Below the pieces are notes generated by a model. It ran no database searches, had not been told where the DNA came from, and was given only the letters and a program-made list of their open reading frames with translations. 64,000 nt of DNA from Lepidodermella squamata (Eukaryota > Gastrotricha). Shown one piece after another: positions 11,399 to 21,568 of the stretch (positions are counted from its first letter, which is position 1; each line of letters starts with the position of its first letter). A program made the translations under genes and the position numbers. Location: positions 1,364,001-1,428,000 of the forward strand of contig JBLDXI010000010.1 in NCBI GenBank assembly GCA_047495785.1, read 5' to 3'.

Positions 11399-13096
11399 AT
11401 GCAAACTCTACAAGCTCCGCATTTCATGGCCGAATACGATGAGTCAATCGAAGGAGATTACGAAATTATGTCTTCTACGTCTATGACCACATCATGGGAG
11501 AACGGGTCTGTTGCAACAGTGGCGACATCATTCGGTTTCAACCCTACAACAACTCAAGACGTGAGCCATAGTAAAGAAAGTCCGAAGCAGGCCCCAGCTA
11601 TTCTTGTTGTCACTCTCGGCGGCATTCTCCTCGCAATTTTTGTCGCAGTAATGACCTTCGACTATTGCAGGCATCTTAGGAGATCCGGTTTACTCGAAAG
11701 ACGGCAAAATAACGAGAGTAGGGAAAAGGCGAGAAGAGAACGAGCCGCGACAATCACTGGCCGTAGGAGGTCCAGTTCCAGGCCTTCAATTTGCGTTGTG
11801 AGCGGTGTTTCGAATGAAAACCCGTCTTCAAATCAAGACGGCAGCTATAACGGACCTTACCGTGCTTCCTATACTTTAATTGACGAAGGCTCTCATCCGT
11901 TGATACCCATGACAGAACAGACCCCTTTGATCGCTCAGCCGCCCAAAACTAGGGAAGGCAGTTTAGTACAATCCGAGCCTCAGGAAGAGCAACCTTTAAT
12001 CACCCCGCCGAAAGTTGTTGCACCTTTTCAATATGGTACTTTTGATTCAGCTCTCGAGTTGCAGTTGTATTGCGAGGCCTCGAGTCAAGAGAATGAAGTT
12101 CGCTATTTCAGCCCACTGCCAATGATCGAATCATCTTTCTGCTCATCATTCAACATCAGCGAGCCGCCTATCAACCAAACCAAGGGTGCTCCGCCCGTTA
12201 CACCTCGAGATTTAACTCAGACCTTTCTTACTAAAACAAATTCGAGCCGAGCTGTGACATTTCTTATAGGCAATTCAGCTAATTCAGATATAAAATCGGT
12301 ATCGGACGAAGGATTGGGGTTGAGTCGAGGGGATTCAATAAGATCTAACGCTAGTCGGAGCCACAGGAACTCGAATGAGCAAACGCTAGTTTCGTCAAAT
12401 CTTCTTCAACCGCCCCCTTCCCCTCATTTCAAACAGACATTTGATTTATCTGGAAATCCAGCTAAACCGCGGTCCCTCAGTGTCACGAGTCTGGGCCAAT
12501 CGAACATCGGAAGTCGTAGTGAATCGATGCTATCCTGCGCTTCAGTTGTTACGATTGGTAGCTTCAGTGGGAAGCAAGATGTAACAGTATCCTGCTGGCG
12601 ATCTCTGGCTCTTGAATGTGTTAGTCCAACCTCGCAACATGCGTCTCAAAGATTGTCAAAATCCACTCCCGTTGTTCCAGCATCAGTTCGGCGAGAGAAC
12701 CCTCGCCGAAGTTTGAGAGAACTCGATCTTCCACCGAAAGGTTTCGATCCACACAATTTGACACTTCCAAGCCCGGCTGCTCCACCTTACAACCCTAATC
12801 TCGGCCCATACTTGGCCATACCCGAGCGAAGGATTCACACCTTCATGGACGTCTTTGCCAGTAAGTACAACATGTTCCTTTTGGAGAGGCAGAAGCAGAA
12901 AAAGCGACAAGAGTCTATCAGGCGAAGACGTCGATCGGTGAGACTCAGGAGTGATAGCAACGCCTCAACTCGGCTGAAGGCTCCAGTTCACCCGGATGAC
13001 GAACATCTGGAGGTTGAACTTGGCCATCACAGGGCTAGAATGTTGCTTAATGCGCTTCGTATACCTCTGAGCAGAGTAATGCCTCTTGGCAGGTAA
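11399..13096 (+). CDS. DY-TM family member F1 (single-pass membrane protein)
   Basis: I do not recognise the family. From the Met at 11,399 (a second candidate at 11,426 is equally good) an acidic, Ser/Thr-rich N-terminus leads to one membrane segment at about residues 65–88, ending M-T-F-D-Y. A strongly basic stretch (RHLRRSGLLERRQ) follows, implying N-out/C-in. The long tail is Ser/Pro/Arg-rich. It carries a Y-G-T-F-D-S...E-L-Q-L motif shared with F14, a block YLAIPERRIHTFMDVFASKY shared with F8 and reduced in F11, a basic helix (ERQKQKKRQESIRRRRRS), and the cluster's terminal motif R-A-R-M-L-L-x-A-L-R-I-P-L-S-R-V-M-P. It is intronless, with AATAAA at 13,209. It is the first of fifteen same-strand paralogues. 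Function is unknown, and a receptor or adaptor with a docking tail is one reading. Confidence 0.8.
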   Translation: MQTLQAPHFMAEYDESIEGDYEIMSSTSMTTSWENGSVATVATSFGFNPTTTQDVSHSKESPKQAPAILVVTLGGILLAIFVAVMTFDYCRHLRRSGLLERRQNNESREKARRERAATITGRRRSSSRPSICVVSGVSNENPSSNQDGSYNGPYRASYTLIDEGSHPLIPMTEQTPLIAQPPKTREGSLVQSEPQEEQPLITPPKVVAPFQYGTFDSALELQLYCEASSQENEVRYFSPLPMIESSFCSSFNISEPPINQTKGAPPVTPRDLTQTFLTKTNSSRAVTFLIGNSANSDIKSVSDEGLGLSRGDSIRSNASRSHRNSNEQTLVSSNLLQPPPSPHFKQTFDLSGNPAKPRSLSVTSLGQSNIGSRSESMLSCASVVTIGSFSGKQDVTVSCWRSLALECVSPTSQHASQRLSKSTPVVPASVRRENPRRSLRELDLPPKGFDPHNLTLPSPAAPPYNPNLGPYLAIPERRIHTFMDVFASKYNMFLLERQKQKKRQESIRRRRRSVRLRSDSNASTRLKAPVHPDDEHLEVELGHHRARMLLNALRIPLSRVMPLGR

Positions 13097-13493
13097 CAAG
13101 GAGTCGATGATAATCAAATTTTGCGCGCTCAATTTTTGCTGCCTATGTTCAGATTATTCTTCGTTTATTTTTAATATCGTTTCTTGCACTAATTTGTCTT
13201 TATCGATAAATAAAAAATGTCAGAATCCTCATTTGCGAACTTTAAAATCTGCTGAAATTGAATTATGCAATTTGACCTAGTTATGGGTAATTATCCGGAC
13301 AGCATTGGCGAAATTGCCGAAATTACGCTGGGATCAATGCATTTAGTTACGTCAGATCTAAAAGTAGTTTCTGAATTCCATACTAATCTTCCGTGTGATA
13401 TCTTATTAAAACACCTGGATGTCTAAGAAGCCGACTCCGATCAAGCAAGATTAAGAAAACGTTTCAGTACACATCCTCAGTGCATCCAATGTG
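13097..13493. other. Intergenic F1–F2
   Basis: Holds the F1 3' UTR with its AATAAA at 13,209 and presumably the F2 promoter. Nothing else was seen. Confidence 0.5.
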
Positions 13494-14108
13494 ATGCTTG
13501 TTGAAGACTTCGGCTACGGCTCCTTATCTTTAGAGTCCGGCATCATTTTCACAATTGGAGGTCTCTTCAATTTAATAGTTATCGTCGTGCTATTGGTGGA
13601 CTACGTTACTCACATGAGAGCCGCTGGCTATTTCGGAGGCAGAGTCGACACTTTTGCACGAAGACACAAAGTCAATGAAGATCATGCGAAAATTCGTAGG
13701 AAATCAAGCGTGAAAGCAGCTGGGAAGACACTGCGAAAAGCAATTACCGGTTGTTTCGACTGTGAACAGGGAGACGTTAGCTCCGAGGGTACAATGCGAA
13801 CCCGTAGGGCGTCAATCTATACGCTCGGAGAAGCTGCAAGCTCTTTCGCGAGAGAACTATACGATTTAAGGTTGCCTACTCCTGCTCCTCCTGTTCTGAG
13901 TCCTGCTTACTCTCATCCCCGACTGACTCCCTCAAACAGCTCTTCAAGTGCTACAATGTCACGACAAGTCACCCCGAAGGGAAAGATGCGCAGAAATCAG
14001 ACGCAGCCCGACTTGCAGTTGGAACCGGCTGTAAAAAGAGTCTGGACGTCTTTCGGCTTCTTCACGGGCAGGCAAGAACAACGAGCTGAACCTAACCTCA
14101 TAATGTAA
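13494..14108 (+). CDS. DY-TM family member F2 (short tail)
   Basis: The start is the Met of MLVEDFGYGSLSLES; an in-frame GTG precedes it. A membrane segment at about residues 16–38 ends L-L-V-D-Y-V, followed by THMRAAGYFGG and D-x-F-A-R-R-H-K. That is the signature of subgroup B (F2, F4, F6, F7, F10). The tail contains a Cys pair (CFDCEQGDV) matching one in F6, the L-R-L-P-T-P-x-P motif, and a short S-F-G-F-F element. It then ends at 204 residues, without the basic helix and terminal M-L-L-x-x-L-G-x-x-L-S-R motif of most paralogues. It is either a truncated copy or a natural short form. AATAAA lies 28 nt after the stop (14,136). Function is unknown. Confidence 0.75.
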   Translation: MLVEDFGYGSLSLESGIIFTIGGLFNLIVIVVLLVDYVTHMRAAGYFGGRVDTFARRHKVNEDHAKIRRKSSVKAAGKTLRKAITGCFDCEQGDVSSEGTMRTRRASIYTLGEAASSFARELYDLRLPTPAPPVLSPAYSHPRLTPSNSSSSATMSRQVTPKGKMRRNQTQPDLQLEPAVKRVWTSFGFFTGRQEQRAEPNLIM

Positions 14109-14412
14109 TTTTACTCAACGTTCTAAAGTCTAAAAAATAAAATAGACAGGCAAAATGAATATATCGGCCTCTTATTGAGTGAGCACTGACCAGAGCTTAA
14201 TTAAGCCCACACGATCCGTTAGAACTCGGAGACTTAATGACTTCTTTAAATCAGCAATCAAAAGAAAGGCTCCTTGAACTTGAGTGTCATAAGGGCTACT
14301 AATTCCTATCAAAGACCGCTGCGTCCAGTAATTTCAATCAAGGACTCATATCTAATTCCTCAGTATTCTGTCCATTGCCATCAAATAGTTCAATTCAAGC
14401 CACTTGAAAGGT
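14109..14412. other. Intergenic F2–F3
   Basis: About 300 bp with the F2 poly(A) signal at 14,136. Nothing else was recognised. Confidence 0.45.
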
Positions 14413-15627
14413 ATGACGCTCGATTTTTGGCGGGAATCTATGGAACAGCCTTTGCAACTGTTTGTACGCTGTCCTGGCAACCTGACAGCCTTCTGCGAAG
14501 TCGCTAATTCCGCCTTCTTAGAAGTGCGCTTGAAAGCCCAGCTGGACATTCACCACCATCACGACGATGCTGATCAACCTGATGACGATGATGATGGGCC
14601 GTACATTCCCGATGACGATATCGATCTCATAATCGGTGGATTCCCGCATTCTCAAGGGAGCTATGCGATTCTGACTGGCTTAGCTTTCTGCACCGTTGTC
14701 ATTGCTCTGCTGATTGTTGATTACGTCCGTTTCATGCGAGCTCGAGGAGTTTTTGGGCCAAATGCTGAAAGCATAAAATCTCGCCGGAATCGTTATCAAC
14801 GATCTAACTATTCCGAGTTAGTCTTGCCCTAAAAATATGAATATATATAATTGTTTCACTCAATATTCAGGGATGATGAATTTGATCCGCCCTCATTTCG
14901 AGAGCCGTCTATTGCAGGAGAAGAAGTAGAGCATCAAACACCGGTGGATCCAATGTTCGAAGGTCTGGAGAATCTTGAAATGCCTGTTGTGGAGTATCCG
15001 GTGTCGAATACCCAGCACAAAGCACCGAGTACCATTGCATCAATTAGTGACGAAAGCCATGTTACAAAAACTATGCTCTCATCCTACGACAGCGATTTTG
15101 GAGATCCGAAGCCAGTTTTAAGGCGGCGCTCTGGTGGACGCAGGAGGGCAAGCGTTGCTCATTATAGGAAACGGCGATCATCTCTAACCAAACTAATGGA
15201 AGTGAAGGTCGACCAATCTCAAAAATCGGAGGAAGTATTTGAGGATGAGCCTGAGAATAATGTAAGCATACAAGGAGGGATTGAAGTTGGGACAAGATCC
15301 ATCGCAGTACCCCCTGCATTGGTGGAAGAGGAAGAGCAGGTTGAGCCGAAGAAAAGCGGTAAAGAAATTGAAGAATCTGCCCCTTCAATTGTTGTGACGG
15401 AGAGGTCCTTCGACGCTGACGATCCCGAAAGCTGGACTCTCCCTGTGCCTGAATTCTCTAATTCTGTTGATACACAGAAAAAGCCGGATCAAGTCAAGAA
15501 ACCAATTGTCAGACGACGCAATGAAGGTGAAAAAGATTCGCCAAAGTTGCGAAGACCGAAAATGCTACTCAGCTTCCTTGGCAGTGGTCTCAGTCGCATT
15601 AACGAAGACCGATCGGGCAATAATTGA
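14413..15627 (+). CDS. DY-TM family member F3 (two exons, acidic ectodomain)
   Basis: Exons are 14413–14816 and 14871–15627, joined in phase 2 through a 54-nt intron (GA|gttagt...ttcag|G) that recreates a Glu codon. The ectodomain has two Cys (VRCPGN..AFCEVANSA), a His run and a long Asp-rich stretch ending G-P-Y-I-P-D-D-D. The membrane segment ends L-I-V-D-Y, followed by VRFMRARGVFGP. The tail has L-E-N-L-E-M-P, R/S-rich patches, a D-D-P-E-S-W-T-L-P-V-P-E motif, and the terminal motif RPKMLLSFLGSGLSRINE. F9 is a close paralogue over its whole length, including the intron position. The start was chosen because F9 begins identically in style (MALD versus MTLD). AATAAA is at 15,668. An acidic surface loop that binds cations or basic partners is a guess only. 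Confidence 0.8.
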
Positions 15628-16053
15628 CCATTCATGTTAAATATCGTGAAAAATTACACGTTTAAATAATAAACACACATGTATGCTGGATCTGCTATAT
15701 ATGTCTTTTTGAGTCGAGTTCAGGTCGATGCCTGATTTCAAATCAAAATAAGGATGAAGCAGTCCTTGTATATGCCACGATTAAGCATTCATTAACCCTT
15801 AAATCATTCATTCGTTGGCTGAACTTGTTTTCAATCTGGCCATTGTATGCTGATTCATTTCAAGTTTACGAGTCCCTTCATTTCAATTCACGAAGTTTTT
15901 TTCAGGACGCGAAATAGCTTTTGTACCCGGAGAAGTTAGACATTCTTAGTGCAGACAGATTGATCGGCATTTGTTCTAATTAGAAAATCAGCAGACATAC
16001 CTTGGCCATGAGATTATCCTTCGCTTGAAAGTCCTCAAGAAGCTAAATGTTTG
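15628..16053. other. Intergenic F3–F4
   Basis: Contains the F3 AATAAA (15,668) and non-coding sequence upstream of F4. No other signal was recognised. Confidence 0.45.
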
Positions 16054-17112
16054 ATGGAAGGTGACCTTGATGAGAGTCTGCCGGAAAACGCGACGGATGG
16101 CTCGCTGTTGATCCTCAGCATTGGTGGAGCTTTCCTTATTGCTGTTTTAACCATTCTAGTTTTCGACTATCTCGGCTTCATGAGGTCTGCTGGTTACTTT
16201 GGTGGCAAGGGCAGCCGTTACGCCCGAAATCGTAGACATCGACTTGAACGACTTAAACGCTTCGAAAGCGAGACTTCAGACACTCGAATTTCAAGGTGCC
16301 ACCTCTGCCATTGCGGTCGCACTGCAGAAACACCGGAAAGTGTTTACGTGCCGAAGACATCATTACGTAATGAGTCAGTCGGTTATTCGGAGAGTAACAG
16401 CAGTGATTATCAGGACAACGGATCTCAAGATTTGGACTACCTCGATAACCTAAAAATGCCAACTCCAGATATTTCCCGAACCGCGTCTACTATATCCACG
16501 ATGGGGACTTTGAACATTGATTTTAGCAAGTTTAACCGTCCTCTAGTGAAACACGCTTCGACAAGATCAATCCAGTCTGAAGGGGAAAAGACTAGGCGAG
16601 GAATCGGTCTATTCGGGAGATGGAAGACAAATCACAGTCAAGATACGACCGAATCTGTGCCAAGGCGTCGCTTGAATAGAATTGCTCCCCAGCCGTTACA
16701 GAGAACAAAGCCGCTAGCAATAGGAGCCTATCGGCACGAACCTCTTCAAACTATTCCTTCCTTACCAGCCGAACCTGTGATGCCGGCAATATACCGAGAT
16801 GACCCTGGCAATACGTCGACTTACAGGCCGGATGGTATCAAGAGAACTTTCAGACGCCCATCAGAGGCCTCAAGTAAACGAAAGCGGTCTTTAATGGGTC
16901 AAACCAGTGATGTGTATGCAAATAAGAGGAAACTCATGCAGGCTGAATTCGATCGGAAACGAAAAATAGACGATTTGCGGAAGAAGCAGCGGTCTCGGGC
17001 TTCTAAAACACCTGAAGCTGCGACAGATGTTTTTGGCATAGGAAGACCACGAATGATGTTGACTCAGCTGGGTTTTACCCTCAGCAGAGTTTCTCCTATA
17101 TCGAACCAGTAA
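16054..17112 (+). CDS. DY-TM family member F4
   Basis: The start is the Met of MEGDLDESLPENATDGS; a TTG lies just upstream. The short acidic ectodomain has one N-glycosylation sequon (NATD). The membrane segment at about residues 17–40 ends L-V-F-D-Y-L-G-F-M-R-S-A-G-Y-F-G-G (subgroup B). The tail carries a Cys/His cluster (CHLCHCGR), the L-K-M-P-T-P-D motif, G-L-F-G-R-W-K, a conserved basic helix (DVYANKRKLMQAEFDRKRKI) shared with F6, and the terminal RPRMMLTQLGFTLSRVSP. It is a complete 352-residue member and a good reference for the family. The stop codon overlaps an AATAAA (17,111–17,116), and another lies at 17,119, so the 3' UTR is very short. Function is unknown. Confidence 0.8.
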   Translation: MEGDLDESLPENATDGSLLILSIGGAFLIAVLTILVFDYLGFMRSAGYFGGKGSRYARNRRHRLERLKRFESETSDTRISRCHLCHCGRTAETPESVYVPKTSLRNESVGYSESNSSDYQDNGSQDLDYLDNLKMPTPDISRTASTISTMGTLNIDFSKFNRPLVKHASTRSIQSEGEKTRRGIGLFGRWKTNHSQDTTESVPRRRLNRIAPQPLQRTKPLAIGAYRHEPLQTIPSLPAEPVMPAIYRDDPGNTSTYRPDGIKRTFRRPSEASSKRKRSLMGQTSDVYANKRKLMQAEFDRKRKIDDLRKKQRSRASKTPEAATDVFGIGRPRMMLTQLGFTLSRVSPISNQ

Positions 17113-17850
17113 TAAATGAATAAATAGAGATATTTTGGTTTATTTTACTTGCTGTGCTGTTTTGATTCTGCAACGGGATTTGGGAAAGCGCGGCATAATT
17201 AAACCATCTTTTCAGGGGATTTCAGAATTCAATCTTCTATTGATCAACAAGTTATCCTTGGAAGCGGCCCTCAAAGGTTTCATTTAACTGCCTTCTTTCA
17301 TTTTCTCGTTGACATTTGGGGCTATACTCAAGAAAATAAAAGAAACCTCCTCTGAAAATGAGGATAATGGCATGAGTTACAAGCAAACGCAATGTGGTCA
17401 ACACTTTCAGAAACACTATTTTTTGTTAGTTTTTTGAGTGTTGCTTGAACTTTTTTGGGCCTCTCTTGAGTGCTCTACAAGTGGGGTTTTTGATGATATT
17501 TTCTGGACAATCAGGCATTTTTTGACATAAAAATATCATAAAATCCCTGCTTGGAAGAAGGTTTTATGAGTTTAAAGTTCGGCCGTTAAGAACGCATATT
17601 TTACGATACGATCCGTATAATAGCAATTATTGTTATTAGTCAATTATTGCGGACGGTCTCATTAATTGAAAATCATTAAGCTCAATGCACTAACAATATG
17701 AGGCGATCGATAAAATCTATCATAATTGTATCAATTATTGTAAGGACTTAGCGTTTTGCGTGGTTGACGTGCGTATGTAACACCTTAACACGACTAATAA
17801 TTTATCAAGGGGATGAATAAGGCACTATTTTACATTAAGTAAAGGCTATC
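17113..17850. other. Intergenic F4–F5
   Basis: About 740 bp of AT-rich non-coding DNA with short repeats of TTATTG/CAATAA type near 17,620–17,650. No gene was supported on either strand. Confidence 0.5.
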
Positions 17851-19071
17851 ATGAACATGTCATCTCTCGTTCCACAGTTCCAGCTCATCTTGAACTGCAC
17901 TGCCGATAATGCGGACGTCTGCCGAATTCCACCCTTCAAATTAGTTAAAATCGGACCTTGGAGCGACGATGATAGTAATGACGATGACGATGATTCTTCG
18001 CCAGATGACCTACCCGGTCTCGGAGAGTTTTCCTTCAAGACACCCACCGACTACATTTTTACAGTTGGATTCACCTTCCTGATCTCTGTTATCCTAATCC
18101 TAACAATCGACTACGTGAGGCATATGAGATCGTGCGGATTTTTAGGAGGAGAGAAGGTCTATTCATCGCCGGGCGCTCTGAAACGAATGCAGAGGTAAAA
18201 TAGACCTTGGGCTTTTTCTATCTCTTTACACTTCTTTCTTCCTTCAAGTAGCCAAAATTCAGAGGATGATGACGAGCCTTCGATAGCCGATGCTATACCT
18301 CTATTTGAATTGCCCACACAGCAGCGATACAACGCCAATGAAACTGCTATTACAACTCCAGCTATCAAGTTACCAGCAAGCGGTGCCGCGTCCTCGTCGA
18401 ATTCAGGACGATCAACTGCACTTTACGAGGAAAAGTTTGGCGAATTGATGAAACTAGCGGATGAGCTCACCAAACATGATAGGGATGACGATTTAAGATC
18501 GCAATCTGCTGTTCAAGCCTTCCACAGGCCGAACATGGCTCGTGGCCCAATACGGGGACGAGATGTTGGCAGGGCTAGAAGGGTTAGGTCTAACTCAATA
18601 TCCCCTGTGATTCATGGTCTCATGTCACCTTATATTCCCAAGCGGGCTAACGAGCCTGAGAAACCTGAATTTGTTGGTAGTAGATCAAAGGATAAACTCC
18701 AGCATGGTTCTTCAATTTCTCTGACAGATTTTGGACGGCAGCCGAGCGCCGTTGCCTCACAAGCAGGCCAAATGGCTGAAAGCAAAGAGGAATCCTCTGC
18801 GCAAACTTCGACTTCATCAAGCGACTCTTCACCGAAGGCGGAATTCGAAATGGGAGACTTGCCCAGCCCCACGATGTCGCCTACAACCAAGATGAAAACC
18901 GAGCGATTTCGAACCGGTGAGCAGCTGTCGCTGGAGAAGAGCACTTCGCCGAAGAAAAGACGCAGCAGACATAATTCCGGAGAAAAAGGTGACCAGGTTA
19001 CAAGTAACCGAGCAGGATCCCTATTTCTGAGCTTGTTCGGGGGCTCTCGCGCTAAACCAAATGACCAATGA
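17851..19071 (+). CDS. DY-TM family member F5 (two exons, acidic ectodomain)
   Basis: Exons are 17851–18194 and 18249–19071, with a 54-nt phase-2 intron just after the juxtamembrane segment, the same place as in F3 and F9. The ectodomain has two Cys and a run of Asp/Ser (SDDDSNDDDDDSSPDDLPG). The membrane segment ends L-T-I-D-Y, followed by VRHMRSCGFLGG. The tail is Ser/Arg/Pro-rich. Its last residues (SLFLSLFGGSRAKPND) resemble a degenerate form of the terminal L-S-F-L-G-S-G-L-S-R motif. An additional frame opens the exon 2 antisense strand, but nothing supports it as a gene. F5 is most similar in architecture to F3/F9 yet divergent in sequence. No canonical AATAAA was found close to the stop. 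Confidence 0.77.
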
Positions 19072-19495
19072 CCCTCATTCAGTGAATTAGTCACGTTATT
19101 AGAAGACCGCATGCTGACATTGGCTGGTTCAATTGTTAAATTTCACATAGGCAATTGTAGTAAACACTGTTGATTTTCTTGTTCAACGAAACATCTTTTT
19201 ATTCTATTTCGATATGGTTTATCCTTTGAATCTAATTAAAATGTAGCAATCGATATAAGTATCATACAATCGCGGTCTGATATAAGACCTGTGCATGATG
19301 AAAAAACTCATCCGAACCGGATTTGCAGAAACGGCGAACAATACAATTTTTTTGCTTGAAATAAGAATTAATTGTTTCTTAACAAGTAGGCTCAATGACA
19401 AATAAATTCGATCACCCTGGATGAGCTGCGGTTGTCCCTAGACTGGCAGTTTAGGGATATGCCGGCTGAAATAGGTACACCTTCCCTCTTTTGCT
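19072..19495. other. Intergenic F5–F6
   Basis: Contains an AATAAA at about 19,401 that is far (about 330 nt) from the F5 stop. No other feature was recognised. Confidence 0.45.
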
Positions 19496-20656
19496 ATGGC
19501 AAGCGAGAGCTTGGGCGTAGACAGCCTCTCAACGGAATCCAGCGCAATTTTCACTGTTGGAAGCTCTTTCATCTTAGTCGTTATAATAGTCCTGGTCATT
19601 GATTACGTTTCTCACATGAGAAATGCCGGTTTCTTCGGTGGAAACATCGATTCATTTGCTAGAAAGCACAACTCTGCTCGCCATTCATCTCTTCACCTGA
19701 AACCTATCCAACAAATAGCTCTACAGAACAAAATGAAGAACAAACTCTCCATCTGTAATGGCTGCGGTCAAGGGGACGTTGAATCAGTAGAATCCGAGCC
19801 TTCACATAAGGAAGCATCTGTTATAATTGTTAACGAGAGTGAAGACCCGCTATATCAAGAAGTCAATGAATTGAGACTACCATCGCCTGTTTTCGAACAT
19901 TACCAACGTCCAGAGAGTGGCTTCAGGTCCCCGTCTTCTATAAATCGAGCTCCATCTGCTCAATCTACTCAGGAGTTAGAGTACGTGGACTCGTCAGGAC
20001 GACCATTCCCAACAAATCCTCAGAGAATGTTACGGCGGCATCAAACCGTCCAAAATTTGCTGCCAGTTAGGAAAGCCCAGCAGCGGGAATCGTCAGAAAA
20101 ATCGTCGACTTCTTTCGGGCTGTTCTTCCGCAAAAAGGCTCCTGAAGAGGAGACGAAGCCGAAACCTCCGATGCAAAGGAGATCTAGCACGATTTCACTT
20201 GTCCAGCCTTACCGCAGTTCAGTAACAGACATATCACCAGAGGATCTAGCTCGACTCCGGCAAATTGAAGCAGCTCGTCAGGTAAAGGAAAATCCGTATT
20301 TGGACAAAGTTCGCGAGGAGAGTGACGTTAATAGCCCACTTGAGAGCCTTGGCAGCCCGGATCAGCCCGGTCCATCGGGTCGTAAGCCTCTGAAATCCCA
20401 TCAGCCAAGGCGTGGCAGTGTATCACAATCTGCGAAACCTGAGGATGTTTATTCAAAGAAACGGTTGCTTGCAGATCAAGATCGGCACAAACGGAAAATT
20501 GAAACTTTGAAACGTGGCAAGAAGGCATCTATGTTGAAACAGAGCCGGAAGAGAAGCGAACCTGCTGACGCTCAAATAGTTCTGCACAAGCCAAAGACGC
20601 TTTTAACCGCGTTAGGAATCAACTTGGCGAAAGTAACTCCGTTTTCGGAGGGCTGA
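19496..20656 (+). CDS. DY-TM family member F6
   Basis: A complete 386-residue subgroup-B member. The short N-terminus (MASESLGVDSLSTES) is close to that of F2. The membrane segment at about residues 17–40 ends L-V-I-D-Y, then VSHMRNAGFFGGNIDSFARK. The tail contains C-N-G-C-G-Q-G-D-V (compare F2 CFDCEQGDV), N-E-L-R-L-P-S-P, S-F-G-L-F-F-R-K-K, the conserved basic helix (EDVYSKKRLLADQDRHKRKI) shared with F4, and the terminal P-K-T-L-L-T-A-L-G-I-N-L-A-K-V-T-P. It is intronless. AATAAA begins 3 nt after the stop (20,659). Function is unknown. The Cys pair may bind metal or be lipid-modified, which is inference. Confidence 0.8.
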   Translation: MASESLGVDSLSTESSAIFTVGSSFILVVIIVLVIDYVSHMRNAGFFGGNIDSFARKHNSARHSSLHLKPIQQIALQNKMKNKLSICNGCGQGDVESVESEPSHKEASVIIVNESEDPLYQEVNELRLPSPVFEHYQRPESGFRSPSSINRAPSAQSTQELEYVDSSGRPFPTNPQRMLRRHQTVQNLLPVRKAQQRESSEKSSTSFGLFFRKKAPEEETKPKPPMQRRSSTISLVQPYRSSVTDISPEDLARLRQIEAARQVKENPYLDKVREESDVNSPLESLGSPDQPGPSGRKPLKSHQPRRGSVSQSAKPEDVYSKKRLLADQDRHKRKIETLKRGKKASMLKQSRKRSEPADAQIVLHKPKTLLTALGINLAKVTPFSEG

Positions 20657-21568
20657 AAAATAAAACAACGCATTTCTCCACCATTATTGTTATTTGGGAC
20701 ATGATATCTTCGATAATGCCGATGTTAGGTTTCATCTCTATGCTATAATACAAGCGGGTATTCATTCATTAGAATCTTTTCGATTCGCATAAATACTAAG
20801 TGCTGGTTTAAGTTTAAGCAGCCATCTCAACAATGAGAACATCCATAAAGCAAATGAACATGTGAAGACGAAATAGCTTCTCAAAAAACTACCGATTGAA
20901 TCATTTTATTCACGCGACAAAACCAACCATTTTCTCACCTGTCCTCAATTCACAAATCGCCAATGCAGACCGAAATTCGACCTGAAAAACAAGGCGAGAA
21001 AATGTTACAGTTATACCTTGGCACGCAGCTTTTCCTGTTTCGAATTAAGACCATTTTATGAGCCAGTGTGCGACTTTTAGGAGGATCACGCTTGGTTAGA
21101 CTAAAAATGTAGTCCCGGCTTTGTCAATTTGAGATGTTTTGGAGCGTGTTTTAGAGGAAAATCTTAGAAATGATCTCGCTTTTTTGGTTTCTGGTTAAAC
21201 TCACAATTCATTTTAGCAAATACAGCGAACAATTGTTTTCTCCCTGGCAGCACTGGGGTCAAAGATATCGCACCCTGTTTGAAGCAAATGGAAACAGTAA
21301 TCGGCACACGGTAAGTCGTGGTGACCTTTAGGCACATGAATAAATCCGAGAAATTACTCAGACTTGAGACTAAAAGGAACAGATTAGCAGCACTGACCGC
21401 AATCGATTAGCATAGCGGAGGATAAGGCGTTCAATTCGACGACTTGCAATGGACAGCCATATTAAAATGTAATTATTAGAAACTAATTGCTAGTTAGTGC
21501 AGAGATCTAATCTACAAAAAATCGCCGCTGTCCTTGGTCAGCATTGAGCGCATACTATTTTTTGCGTA
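20657..21568. other. Intergenic F6–F7
   Basis: About 0.9 kb with no supported gene. It starts with the F6 poly(A) signal (20,659). No repeat or promoter element was recognised with confidence. Confidence 0.5.
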
